64,000 nucleotides of DNA from Mucor racemosus (Eukaryota > Mucoromycota > Mucoromycetes > Mucorales > Mucoraceae): positions 744,001-808,000 of the forward strand of contig JAPEHQ010000003.1 in assembly GCA_027405735.1 (NCBI GenBank), written 5' to 3'. The notes beneath the pieces were generated by a model. That model did no database searches. It was not told the origin of the DNA and was given only the letters and a program-made list of their open reading frames with translations. This document shows, one piece after another, positions 37,614 through 48,989 of the stretch; position 1 is the stretch's first letter; each line of letters starts with the position of its first letter. The position numbers and the translations under genes were made by a program.

Positions 37614-38683
37614 ACTCTCCATAGACTTTTGCAGAGCTATTTTGTCCTGTCAAATTTTTACGTTTTCTGGTGTACATGTTGTAAAATGCTTGTTTTTTCA
37701 TAAACAACCATTATTTATTGTATAAAAAAAATACCGACATATACTTGACATACTCACAAATAAAATCGGTTACTTTGAATTATTTTGTTTCGATTTTAAC
37801 CATTAAAAAATCCTTCAAAGAGTCGATATTGATCAAAAAAAGCATTTGTCGGCGTTCCAATACCGTTTGCCGCATTTCTCAATTTCTTTTTGTAATTTGA
37901 ATCTTTTTGAATTTTTTTGAATTTTTTGCCTTCTAAAGGATTTTTTTTTCCAAAAAGAGTGAACAAAGCATTAAATTCGTTCTAATCAAACATACGCTAT
38001 TTTGGATGCTCTAGCCATTAATATTTTTTGATTTTGCATTTCTCTCACAAATCATTTAGATATTTATCCAAATGTGAAATTTCAGTTTTCCAACGAAAAG
38101 TCCAAAATATTGGCCGAAAGTTTCAAAATAAACGTTTTTGGTAGAAGCAACTTGATGATACAAACAATTTTTGCTAATATATGCCTTAATAAAATGTTTC
38201 GTTTTTTAGGTGAAATTTTGAATTTTGTCAAAATTGAAAATTTTCCTTTGCAACCATAGGGGGAAATGAGGAAATTTTGATCGAAAATTAATGTTCCAGA
38301 AAATTAGTAAAAAGTGTATTAAAATGAATGTATAGATCGAGAGCAATCGTTTGGTGTATTTTAGAGCGTCAGAGGTAGCTTGAAACCGCCAAAATATAGC
38401 ATTGAAAATGCTCATTTTTACCAATTTCGATGAAATAATCGAAAATTGCATGACATATCTTCAAGAGAAAGATGGTTTCAACAATCATATTAACAAAACA
38501 AAACCTTGTAGCTTGCAAGAAATGAGCATTTCAGTTTGTACAGCGAAAATTAAGCTTTCTAACAAACAAATATGCTCCTCTTTAATGTGTGATAGCATTA
38601 CTACTAAATGATGACTACGTGTTTTTTTCAATCAAACAATTCGCAAACCCGTTTTTTTATTCATTTGCTATCTAACCTATATT
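37614..38683. other. AT-rich gene-free region
   Basis: No gene supported. Between 37750 and 38580 the sequence has the same texture as the non-coding repeat blocks elsewhere (T runs alternating with phrases such as CATTTCTCTCACAAATC and GAAAATTGCATGAC), but no second copy was aligned by eye. It is 1.1 kb between the EamA transporter and the BIR gene. Confidence 0.45.
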
Positions 38684-41017
38684 ATGAATATATTACAAAA
38701 TCGAATCGAATCATATCAAAACAATTCAGTTAAATGGCCACATGAAGGAAAACAATATCATAAAACCGAAACTGTAATGTGAAAATAAAAAATAAAATTT
38801 GTGTGCACAGGCAACTAAAAATTTGTCATAGTTTGCAAAAGCAGGTTTTTATTTTATGCGTAGACCCAAAGCAGCAGATAGTGTTCGATGTTTTATGTGT
38901 GATATTGAATTAAGTCATTGGAAACAAGGTCAATCGCCCTTTTCTCGTCATTCTGCAGAATCACCGCAATGTCCTTGGTCTCTGTTAAACTTTCCAGATG
39001 CATCGAATCGATCTTTGACAGTGGATGAAAAGAATCCCATTACTCAACCTCAACATAGAGTAATGAGAGCTGCTCGCCTTGCAACATTTAATCACCATCA
39101 TTATTGGCCTCCAAATAAAAGCGTAAAAAGTAGAAGGTTTCAAGCTGCATCCAAGGTAAAAAAAAAAAAAAAAAAATCATCTTTAATGGAGCTTGGCAAC
39201 CCCATACTAAAATGAGATAGTTGGCAGACGCAGGTTTTTATTTTACACCAACTCTTGAAAACACTGCAAGAATCAAATGCCCCTATTGTAAAATTATTCT
39301 TTTGGAACCTGAAAAAAGTCTAGATGCATTGTAAGGAAAAACATAAAATCAGATTTTAGAAGAGTTTTAGCTAATAGTGCATGTTATGATTAGGGGAAAG
39401 CACAAGGAATTGAACAACACATGTGCCTTTTTTCAAAGAACATTGAGTATTAGAGCAAAGAATAGAAGAGATACTGCAACTAGTACTGCATCAACCGAAA
39501 CATTTAAAACAGCTGCTAGTCAGTTGGATGTATGTATACATTTTGTCCATCACAAACAAACCATGTGTTAATATTCTTGCTTTATTTAGGATGATAATAT
39601 AGTAAAGGAATCAACGATTCCACAAAAACGAAAGCAGCCAAAAGAAACAACTGTAGAAAATGAAGATAAAGACGATGATAGTATATGGGATATCAATAAA
39701 GCTTTTGAAATACCAATGCATGTAAAAAAACCTACAGTTACATACGGCACAAAATCATTGATAAAAAAAAATCGGCATAGGGTGCTACCCTCCTCGTCTA
39801 AAAGAACAAATATAGACATTTTCTCCAATTTGGAATTGAAATCTTCATCCTTGATAGAACGACCGATAGAAAAGACAAGCAACAAAAAACCAGCTTTGAT
39901 TGAAAGGCCTAAAAAAGTGATGCCAAAGAAAGATAAACCGCAAAGGCCACCAAAGCGTTCAAAACAGGGTCTTGTAGTAAAAGATAAACCAGTTTCATCT
40001 TCTCCATCACTTCCAGCTCTTATAGAGCCACCACCGTCATCAGCAGCAGCAGCAGTACCACCATCATCATCAGCAGCAGTACCATCATCATCAGTAACAG
40101 CAGCAGCATCATCATCAGCGCCACCACCGCCCGTTATAACTCAAGAAGATGAATATGCACTAATGTCTCCTACATTTCCGCCTCCAGAACCCTTGTTTGT
40201 AGAACAAAATCGCAGTTCATTAAAAGAGATCCCAATTCAGTTTAATGAACCATTGAACATTGCCAAGCCAGTAGTCGTATCATCATCAACATCATCATCA
40301 CCACCACCACCACCACCACCACCACCACCACCACGCTCACCAGATATATTCAGCGATGAAAATGTAGATCCTGCGCGCTCCAAAGATAAAGGCAAAGGAA
40401 GAGCTGTAGAACATTCTATAGTACCCAAGAAGAAGCCCATTAGTCTTTCCAAAAGCCGTAAGCCTGCCGCCACCACAAATACCCCAGCTACCCCATCAGC
40501 ACCAACAGCGCCAGCAGCGTCTTCCTCTCCTTCACGAAAGCGCAATTCTGATGTTGCAGCATCCATTGCAAAACAAATGCAATATCTACAATCAACGCCA
40601 ATGAACAGTGTACATAAAACTGTTGATTTCCTAGACATTTTCGGTGATTGTCCTTTATCTCCTATTACAAGTGACAATACTAGCAACACTCGTATGAGAA
40701 CACCTGCCACATCTGTGGTAGGAGGAGGAGGCCGCACACATAATTTAATCACTGCAGATGGTCAACGTCGTGCATTACCATCACAAACAACAACGTCTAC
40801 ACCAAAACCAAAGCCAGCACCACCCGCCTTGTCATTAAAAACTAATTCTGCTCCACTTGTCACAGGAGATCAAAAAAAGATGTCTGTAGAAGCATATCTT
40901 CAATATATAGTGGATGAAAATATAACAAAAGTTCGAGAACAAGGTGATCAATTCATTGCCTTGATCAAGGAACGATCTGATACTGTTAAACAAAAATTGT
41001 TGCAACAAAAAGATTGA
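38684..41017 (+). CDS. Double-BIR protein, Bir1/survivin-like
   Basis: Five exons: 38684-38773, 38832-39155, 39221-39330, 39394-39529, 39590-41017; 695 residues. The first 90-base exon encodes MNILQNRIESYQNNSVKWPH, the conserved start of a BIR, and joins in frame to FAKAGFYF. BIR1 zinc ligands are C50-x2-C53-x16-H70-x6-C77; BIR2 ligands are C158-x2-C161-x16-H178-x6-C185, the exact canonical spacing in both. The rest is long and disordered: basic stretches with TIDIFSNLE-type motifs, Ser/Ala/Pro-rich tracts including 11 consecutive prolines, and a C-terminal helix (MSVEAYLQYIVDENITKVRE) that could contact other passenger-complex subunits. Family knowledge places such proteins in the chromosomal passenger complex with INCENP and Aurora kinase. 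Role inferred from architecture. Confidence 0.88.
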
Positions 41018-41067
41018 ATAAAATGTTTTATATTGTATTTTATTCTTTAAAAAAATCAAACAAAAAA

Positions 41068-41122
41068 AAAAGAGAGGGAGAGAGAGAGAGAGAGAGAGAG
41101 AGTGTGTGTGTGTGTGTGTGTG
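41068..41122. repeat. Compound (GA)n(GT)n microsatellite
   Basis: A GA dinucleotide run changes directly into a GT run between two converging gene ends (double-BIR protein and ataxin-2-like). Likely length-variable. Confidence 0.9.
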
Positions 41123-41150
41123 ATGGGATGTTATATGGATGGTAAAGTTT

Positions 41151-42663
41151 TTAGTTTGTGGGAGGAGGTGTTTCTGTTCCTGAATCAGTAGCTTAAAGAA
41201 TACAATTATCAGTTTTCCAAATTGCTAATCAAATTATACAACTATTTACCTGGTGTTTCCTGCTGCTGTTGTTGTTGATGTTGTTGATGTTGTTGATGTT
41301 GCTGCTGCTGTTGTTGTTGTTGTTGATGATGAGAATAAGGCACAGTTTCCACCATGACAGGTCTTTGCATCATCATATCAGGAGGATAGCGCATCATCAT
41401 GGGAGCACCGCCATATTGATATATCTGAGGTGGCATTTGTTGTGGTACCATTTGAGATCTTTGAGGAGAAGGGAATCCTTGAGGAGGAGGAGGGAAGGGT
41501 GAACCATGAGGGGAAACATTTGCCATTTGAGGACTACCATAAGAAGGTGGCATGGGAGGTTGAACAAATTGAGGATAAGGCATTTGAGGGAAAGGATAAC
41601 GATATTGAGGGTAGTAGCCATAATTGGGTGAAGGATAATTATATACATCTTCGTCGTATCCAAATTGGCTGAATTGAACTCGGTAGGATTTATGTCCAAA
41701 TGGCCAAGTAGGTCCAACAGAACTGGCTGGCACGTCCTTTTCCAAAAAGGAAGGTACAAATGCTTCAGTCATGGTTAAATGTTCAACGGGTCCACCTTTC
41801 TTTAATTGACGTCCATTAAAGAATGTATGAGGATTGTCCCCAGTAGTATGAGTGTTGGTGTTTAGAGTGGTGTTAATAGGAGAAATTGGGATGCTAGTAG
41901 GCATAGCCATAGTACTAGTAATACTTGGAGAAGCATTAGCATTACCGCCAGGAACGAAGGCTGCAGCTGTTGGATTGGGTTTAAAGGAAGATGCTTTTAC
42001 GTTGAATTTGAAAGAATTGGATGTAGCTGGAGATGATGCAGCAGTACTTGCAGTAGTTGTTGTAGTTGTTGTTGCTGGAGCTGGAGCTGGAGATGGTGGA
42101 GCAGGAGAAATTGTGGAAACAACAGGAGCTGGTGAAGAGGTAACAATAGATTTCTTCGTTGTGGTGGCTGGTTGTTGTTGTGTTTTTGAAGGTTGCGCAG
42201 TAGTGGTAGAAGATGGTAGATTTACCTTTTTAACGGGCGAGTTTTTGGTGGAATCAGGGGAATTAATCTTCTCACTACTGCTACTGGCGCTATCTGTTGA
42301 AGATTTCTTTTTTGAGAGCAATGGAACCAAATCTGCAGGAATAGGTACATTCAATTTAAAGGATTGATGGAATGCTTTCAATTCGGCTAAACGACCATCT
42401 TTTTCTTTCTTTTGCAATGCTTGTTTCTTTGCATGAAGTTTATCCTTTTCCATCATAGCAAAATGTCTAAATGTAGTTGCGATTTCAGCTTCAATACGTT
42501 TAGGTTGTTCATTATTGTTGTTCTTTTCAGAATTGCTATTGTTCTTTTCACTAGATTCGCGACGAGTAGTTGGTAGATTAGCAATAGGCGAAGGGTTTGA
42601 TGCAGTTTTAGGTAGATCTGAAGTGATTAATTTGTTTAATGGATTGACCTTTTCCTTCTTTAC

Positions 42664-42695
<32 letters not shown>

Positions 42696-43806
42696 GCTGT
42701 TGTTGTTGAAGTTTACGAAGAGCAGGAGGAACATATTTATTAGGATTACTATCACGTACAACAGCACCATATAAATCTTCCTCATCCATTCCACTATCCT
42801 CAATAGCTAAACCACGTTCTTCCAACATGTGTACATTTGTAGTTGTTGTCTTTTGAATTTCATTAGCCATTTTAATGGCACGTTTTTCACGATCCTTATA
42901 ACCAGGAGCAGATCTATTTAATGGTGTGGTATAGATCTCTTCATCAAAATCAGTCTTTAAACCAAACAATTTCTCATTTGCAGCAAATTGATCCCATGAT
43001 CCGTTGTCAGAAGATTCCAAACCACCTTCTAATAAAGCTGGATCATTACCATCGTCTTCAGTGGGTGCCCATCTATGCAATTCACGTTCTTTAAGATCCA
43101 ATTTTCCACTGATATCTGTATCTGTTTTAAAAGCTAAAATTTGGGGGTGTAAAATTAAATACTGTGTTTGTGTATATGTATACATTGTGTACTACTTTAC
43201 TGTTACGATCAGTTGTTTCGGCACTAGTAAAATCAACATTGACAGCATTAATCTCGACTAAATCGTTTGAAAAAATTAACATGGTGTTTTTGATGGGGTT
43301 TGGATTAGTCTTGTTCTTTTCAATAGGTGCATTAGGATCATAAATCTTTTGAGCAAGTTTTAAAGCAATGCCCAAATCACCTTCTGTTGAAGCACCATGA
43401 AAAATACCCTTAAATTTACAACCGTCTTTAACAGTTGCTTCCACCAAAGCACCCTTTTATAAATGTTACTTAACACAATTTGAATTTAATACATTTCGAT
43501 TCAAATACTTACAGTCAAATTACCAAGTAAAAAGAGCATTCTATCATGTAGTTGCTTTGTCATGGTAGGATCTTGATGAATAGGTTCAGCAGCTGAAGGT
43601 GAAGACGACGCGTGGTTGCGAGTTGTAGTATTGTTTGACCATTTCTTATTATTGTTATTATTACGACTAATGTTAAATGTGAGTATATTTTATTAATTAT
43701 TTATGTTTAATAATATATACTTTTGCTGCTTTTGTTGATGGCCACTGCTATTATTATTGTTATTTGAACTTTCTTGTTTCTTTCCCTGCGACTTTGAAAA
43801 AGACAT
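41151..43806 (-). CDS. Ataxin-2/Pbp1 homologue
   Basis: Minus-strand gene starting MSFSKSQGKKQESSNNNN. Exon 2 gives TMTKQLHDRMLFLLGNLT; exon 3 continues the Lsm fold (GALVEATVKDGCKFKGIFHG, NTMLIFSNDLVEINAV); exon 4 begins at FKTDTDISGKLDLKERELHRW (LsmAD domain, ending GYKDREKRAIKMANEI). A PAM2 motif for poly(A)-binding protein is visible as FNVKASSFKPNPTAAAFVPG. There are three polyglutamine tracts, near 42661-42710 and at the C-terminus (41257-41330). The last long frame would stop at ETPGK, but a GT donor there joins a 41-base final exon (41191-41151) giving ETPGATDSGTETPPPTN; this ending is my preferred model. The family organises stress granules, binds RNA and poly(A)-binding protein and tunes mRNA stability and TORC1. 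Confidence 0.92.
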
Positions 43807-44473
43807 TACGATATGTAGTAATATAAATACCTATTATATATTATAAATGTATAGATAAAAGAGAAGAAAGAAAGAATAAAAAAATAGACAATTGTTGTAC
43901 AAGGAAACAAAAAAAAAGGAGTATTTTATAGAAATAATGTGGTAGATTGCTTTCAAGCTTGAATTCAACAAAATGGGGGGTGGTTCTATATTGTTTGTTG
44001 TGTTCTAGCAGTGGTTTGTAAACAGTCGCAATACAGAACAAGATCCGCCAACATGTTGGTTGTATTTGCCCTGATATAGAAATTTAATCGAGTTACTAAA
44101 TGTTTAATTTTATAATAAAATATAATTGTGCTGTGTATTGCATGCATGAATATCAATGATTTTCATGTAATTAATCTCATTTAAGGGTTTTAATAATCCT
44201 TTAAACTTGTTTACTCATTAGGTTTCAAATTGGTTTTCATGAGCATATCGAATCTATTCCGGTCCGGACGCCTATTTATTACACCTCAAATCAATACTGT
44301 TCCTCCCACCTGTGGCAGTGGAGCATGCAAAAATGCATTGAGACTTAATGAAGCGCAAAGTATCCAACAGCAAAAAACCTTCCTTTCTCAACATATCACA
44401 GGTAAACCATCATACATTGAAATCATCCATCCATTCATAGACCATAGAAACTTAATGATTACATTTATCTAGT
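43807..44473. promoter_or_regulatory. Shared divergent promoter region of ataxin-2 and uL11 genes
   Basis: The two genes start back to back, about 670 bases apart. The right half may be transcribed as the uL11 5' leader with an intron (donor GGTAAAC at 44401, acceptor CTAG near 44472) and contains an upstream ORF described separately. Confidence 0.45.
44239..44472 (+). other. Upstream ORF in the uL11 leader
   Basis: An ATG at 44239 opens a frame starting MSISNLFRSGRLFITPQINT, with two close Cys (PTCGSGACKN). As genomic DNA it ends at 44472, just before the uL11 ATG. If the leader intron 44402-44472 is spliced, the frame runs across the uL11 start in another register. The composition is oddly protein-like (basic, presequence-like start). 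It could be a regulatory uORF or the first exon of an alternative transcript; no family recognised. Confidence 0.35.
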
Positions 44474-45092
44474 ATGCCTCCCAAGTTTGATCCCTCTGAG
44501 GTTAAGATTATCTATCTTCGTGCCACTGGGTAAAATAGATTTATATATACAGTTTGCATAGATATGGAACTAACATGAAAATAATAATAGTGGTGAAGTC
44601 GGTGCTTCTAGTGCTCTTGCCCCTAAGATTGGTCCTCTTGGTTTGTCCCCCAAGAAGGTTGGTGAAGATATCGCCAAGGGTACCAAAGACTGGAAGGGTC
44701 TCCGTGTTACTGTCCAATTGACCATTCAAAACCGTCAAGCTCAAGTTTCCGTTGTTCCCTCTGCTTCTTCTTTAGTCATCAAGGCTCTTAAGGAACCTCT
44801 CCGTGATCGTAAGAAGGAGAAGAACATTAAGCACAGCGGTAACGTTGCTCTTGAGGATATCATCGAAATTGCCCGTACTATGCGTTTCAAGTCTTTGGCT
44901 CGTGAACTCTCTGGTACTGTCAAGGAAATCCTTGGTACCGCTTTCTCTGTTGGTTGTACCGTTGATGGCCAAAACCCCAAGGACCTTTGTGCCGCTATTG
45001 ATGCTGGTGAAGTTGAGATTCCCGTAAGTTTGAAATGTTGATTTGGGAAAATTTTCGACTCGATTTTTAACATCTAAAAATAGGAAAAATAA
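44474..45092 (+). CDS. rpl12: 60S ribosomal protein uL11 (L12)
   Basis: Three exons: 44474-44529, 44591-45023, 45084-45092. The last exon is only nine bases (GAA AAA TAA), so the mature end is VEIPEK rather than the read-through tail. The N-terminal [20 protein letters not shown] and [18 protein letters not shown] carry the conserved proline-rich loop of uL11; then [19 protein letters not shown] and the C-terminal rRNA-binding part with [20 protein letters not shown]. 165 residues, the family norm. uL11 forms the base of the ribosomal stalk and contacts elongation factors. Codon use here is visibly more biased (frequent AAG, GTC, CGT, GGT) than in neighbouring genes, as expected for high expression. 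Confidence 0.97.
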
Positions 45093-45887
45093 ATAATTTT
45101 TGGATGATGATACAACAACACATAACAACAAAATACAAAACACCATATTAAATTGAAAAAAGAAATGTTTTTAATTCATTTTTTTGCGGGATAAGGCAAC
45201 TTTTTATCAACAAAAAAATTTAGTATATAAAATATCAATAAAAGGCATGCCAAAAAATTATATAAAAAAAACTTCATGTTTAATGTGTCAGTAAAAACCT
45301 CATTAATATTTTGTGCGCTTTTGATAAGATGCGCTTTACATGGACTACTAATATTTTAGCGAATGCAGGAACATTGATTTTGTGCTTTTGAGATAATGCA
45401 CACTGCATCTAGGTGAAATTATCACCATGATGTTGGGATCGAGGATATTTGTTTTTTTAAAAAAAATTCCATATATTTCATCTTGTGGAAAAAGAACTTT
45501 AATGACACTGTTTGGCCTCTTTTCCACAAAACAAAAAATATATTTATAAACAAAGCATACTATGCGAATTATGTATGGTTTTATTTCTATAGGTTGTTTG
45601 GTCAAAAGCTTCTACAAAATATCCATCAACATTTCATTCAGTTGAAAATCCGCAGAACATAGTAGCCGGCAGAATTCTTTTGGGCAAATTATCAATGCCT
45701 GTGAATTTGTACCATCAGGTTCCTTTGTTCGACTCGGAAAATTCAAATACAGAGGAATCGAGTGAATCCAATAAGGGGCATCTGTGTAATCATGAATATT
45801 TTCCCCATTATAAATAGTGTACAAGATCTTCTGAGCATTATCACTCTTTTATTCTCTATTTTTCTTTTTATAATTACTCTTTTAAAT
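45093..45887. other. Intergenic region
   Basis: 3' side of uL11 and promoter of the gamma-glutamyltransferase gene. It includes one minus-strand protein-like frame (45612-45824) listed separately; otherwise AT-rich with nothing recognised. Confidence 0.5.
45612..45824 (-). other. Small protein-like ORF, unassigned
   Basis: Encodes about 70 residues with DYTDAPYWIHSIPLYLNFPS, then SQALIICPKEFCRLLCSADF. The composition and clustering of Trp, Pro and Cys look like real or former protein sequence, but there is no recognised family. It lies head-to-head with the transferase gene, about 60 bases from its ATG. A decayed 5' gene fragment is the simplest reading. Confidence 0.3.
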
Positions 45888-48275
45888 ATGGCTAGTAGCA
45901 GAGACGAAGAAAGACAAGCATTATTGAGAAATACAGAAAAAAGAAGCAGTAGAAGCCATCAATTCTTTGTTACAGTTGCAGCATTGCTTGTCATTTCATC
46001 TGTGGGCGTAGTTGTGTCACTTTTACGCCAAGATGCTTCAGGTACCAACGTATTTTTTATACAATGAAACCTGGATGCTCATATTTTACATAGATAATTC
46101 AACCCCACATCTTGTGGTGGGCCATCAAGGTGCTGTAGCTGTTGAATTAGAGGAATGTTCGAATGCAGGTCTTAAAAGTAAGTTTTTGTTTTGCATTATT
46201 TTAAAAATATGGAGATTTGATATTAATTCAAAAACTTAGTTTTGAAAAAGGGTGGCAGTGCAGTCGATTCAGCAATTGCATCTGCTCTTTGTATTGGCGT
46301 TGTAAATAGTTTTGCTACTGGTAAGTCTTTTGATCGAATTAAATAAACTTTTACAAATGGCGTAATATTCATTGGTTATATGTTGATTTGAATGGATTTT
46401 AGGTATTGGCGGGTAATTAATCTTATTGTTTATCGTAGTAACTAATTCAGTTACAAAACAAAAGATAAGAAAGCTGACAAATTAATAATTTAGTGGTGGA
46501 TTCATGCTGATTCGTAACGGCACGGATTATGAGCATATCGATTTTAGAGAAACCGCACCAGCTGCTTCATTCAGAGATATGTTTGTTGAAAATCCAATGG
46601 CTGCTCAAATTGGTGGTTTATCTGTGGGCGTACCGTAAGTTTGTTTTAGTGTGAATCAACTTAGATAACGGGCTAAAAAAGTAGATTATGTATAGTGGTG
46701 AGATTAGAGGATTTGAATTGGCTCATCAAAGACATGGCAAATTGCCTTGGGAAGACCTCTTTACATCAGCTATTAAAGTTGCAGAAGGTGGATTTGAAGT
46801 AACGGATCTATTGTACAGTAAATTAGTGGTAGGTCATATTATATTAAATACATTTTTAAGGCATTGAATGACTCATGAATGATCATTGCAGAAATCTAAA
46901 ATTTGGCTCGAAGCATCACCTGAATTCTCCAAAGTATATGCACCTTCTGGTAAAATTGCTAATCCAGGTGATATTATTAAGCGACCTACTCTCGGCGTTA
47001 CTTTACGAACAATTGCAAAAGAAGGACCTGATGTATTTTATGAGGTTTGTTTCAACAAAAATTACGAATATTTTAGGTTGTGTAACAGAATTGTATAGGG
47101 TGTGATTGCTGAAACAATTGTCAATGCTACACAAGCAGCAGGAGGCATATTGACATTGGAAGATATGAAAAACTATAGACCACTGATTAGACCCACTATC
47201 AGTACTTACTATCATGGACGTAAAGTAGTTACCACATCTTCACCTACTAGTGGTCCTGCTCTTCTTGGTGTCTTGAATATTATTGAACCTTATCTTTTCA
47301 ATGTTACGGGGTCTTCATCCTTAAATATTCATCGCTTCATTGAGGCAGTAAAGTACGGATTTGCTTTCCGTACAGAGATTGGCGACCCTGAATTTGTTCA
47401 TAATGAAAAGCGCATTGAAGAAATTATTAGTAAAGAATGGGCTGATCAAGTTAGAAATAACATCACTGATGTAAAGGATGGAAATGGTTGAAATGTAGAT
47501 TCAGTAACTGACTTTTTCTATAGGATAAAACTCATGATTATATGTATTATGAACCCAAATATGAGAACAATGATCCTCATGGAACAATGCATCTCTCAGT
47601 TGTTGATAAGGATAATAATGCTGTATCATTAACTTCCACAGTGAATCTGATGTTTGGTGCTAAATTCATGGACCCCATTTCAGGCGTTATTTTGAATGAT
47701 GAATTGGATGATTTCAGTATTCCTGGCGTTCCTAACAATTTTGGCTTATATCCCAGTCCTTTTAATTATATAGGTTTGTTTTAGGAAGAGAATCCTAAGA
47801 GGAACCGTTGTATTGATTTAACGTTATATATAGAACCTAACAAGAGACCTTTATCTACAATCACACCTACAATTATTGAAGATGAGAATAATAATTTAGA
47901 ATTGGTAGTTGGTGGATCAGGTGGATCTCAAATCTTGACCGCTACCCTCAATGTCATTTTAAATACCTATGATTTCAATCAAAATGTGTTTGAAGCTGTC
48001 AAAGCACCTCGAATTCATCATCAATTAATTCCCAATGAAGTGCAATTTGAAACTGGATACGATGAGGAGATTTTAGAATCACTCACTCAGAAAGGACATT
48101 TGGTAATATTTATAAATGTACAGTTTGTGCAAGAAAGCTGACTCGTATTTCTTAGATTCGTAATTTGGCAGAAACAGGTACTGTATCAGCTTCTCAAGCT
48201 ATTAGACGATTCAGTAATGGCACTCTTCATGCCGCAAGTGACCCTAGAAAGAAAGGTTTAGCCGCTGCCTATTAA
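45888..48275 (+). CDS. Gamma-glutamyltransferase (GGT)
   Basis: Cleaves the gamma-glutamyl bond of glutathione and conjugates, releasing or transferring glutamate; a self-processing Ntn hydrolase at the membrane or vacuole. About a dozen exons starting 45888-46041. The N-terminus MASSRDEERQALLRNTEKRS is cytosolic, followed by a signal anchor (FFVTVAALLVISSVGVVVSL), so type II topology. Conserved blocks: GAVAVELEECSNAGL, KKGGSAVDSAIASALC, ATGIGGGGFMLI, DFRETAPAA, GVPGEIRGFELAHQRHG, SSPTSGPALLGVLNI. The autocleavage/nucleophile threonine lies in NDPHGTMHLSVVD, followed by AVSLTSTVNLMFGAK; the gamma-glutamyl site appears as RPLSTITPTI and VVGGSGGSQI. All catalytic elements look intact; about 570 residues. 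An upstream in-frame ATG (45792) would add a second hydrophobic stretch and is less likely the start. Confidence 0.93.
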
Positions 48276-48679
48276 ATATTAAATGGTACCTTGATATTTG
48301 TCTTTAAATAATAAATTAATTTATAAAAATATGATATATATGTTGGTTGTTGCCAGTTGTACATATATGTAACCCAATTGTATGTGATAGGGAGATACAA
48401 AGGAGTCGAGTTTGGTTAGTGAAGAAGCAAATGAATTACCTTGAAATCTACTACTATTTGATTTCGAGCCCGTTTTTGGAAAATGTAATATGTTTAAGTT
48501 TGTCCAAGAAGGTTCGCTATATACTGTATGCACACCTTGAAAACAAATTGAGCTTGAGCATCTATCAGTTTGAAAAATGCATAGCTCATTATGCTAGATT
48601 TATTTCTGTATTTGAAAGTATTTTGCACTTCACGAAAAACTCGAAAATAGGTTAAATCTACTGCCTTCTTACATTCAAA

Positions 48680-48985
48680 ATAGGTTTCATTTTTCATCCC
48701 TGCTCTACTTTTTTTTTCATTAGCTAACACCAAGAAAATATTATGCCCCAATGTACCTGAGATGTTCAACTTTAATCCAAAAATAAATGCCTGGAAATAT
48801 CCTATTTTTTTCAGTTGGTATAACTTTTTTAGCGCTAATGTTTCAGATTTTTATACGTATTTCTCTGCCAAAAAATTAGAAAATTTGAGCCTTCATATCT
48901 CCGCAAAAAAATAAGCTATACCAACGCTTTCTAGTAATAAAACTTATCCGATTTAAAGTGCTATATAACATTCTGTGGTATATAT
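48680..48985 (+). repeat. Repeat family A, partial copy 2
   Basis: Starts with TTCATCCCTGCTCTAC and includes CTGAGATGTTCAACTTTAAT and GGAAATATCCTATTTTTTTC, shared with 51680 onward and with the complement of about 11350-11640. It abuts repeat B directly. Confidence 0.75.
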
Positions 48986-48989
48986 CTAA

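Noticed and set aside
40237..40752. Minus-strand 171-codon ORF opposite the BIR gene
   Set aside because: Gly/Asp/Val repeats are the complement of the proline and serine tracts; no independent support.
41269..41502. Plus-strand Leu-rich ORF over the ataxin-2 C-terminus
   Set aside because: Antisense shadow of the CAA/CAG polyglutamine tract (CTG/TTG read as Leu).
41852..42367. Long plus-strand Val/Ala/Gly-rich ORF inside ataxin-2
   Set aside because: Composition follows from the Thr/Ser/Pro-rich coding strand; no start context, introns or homology.
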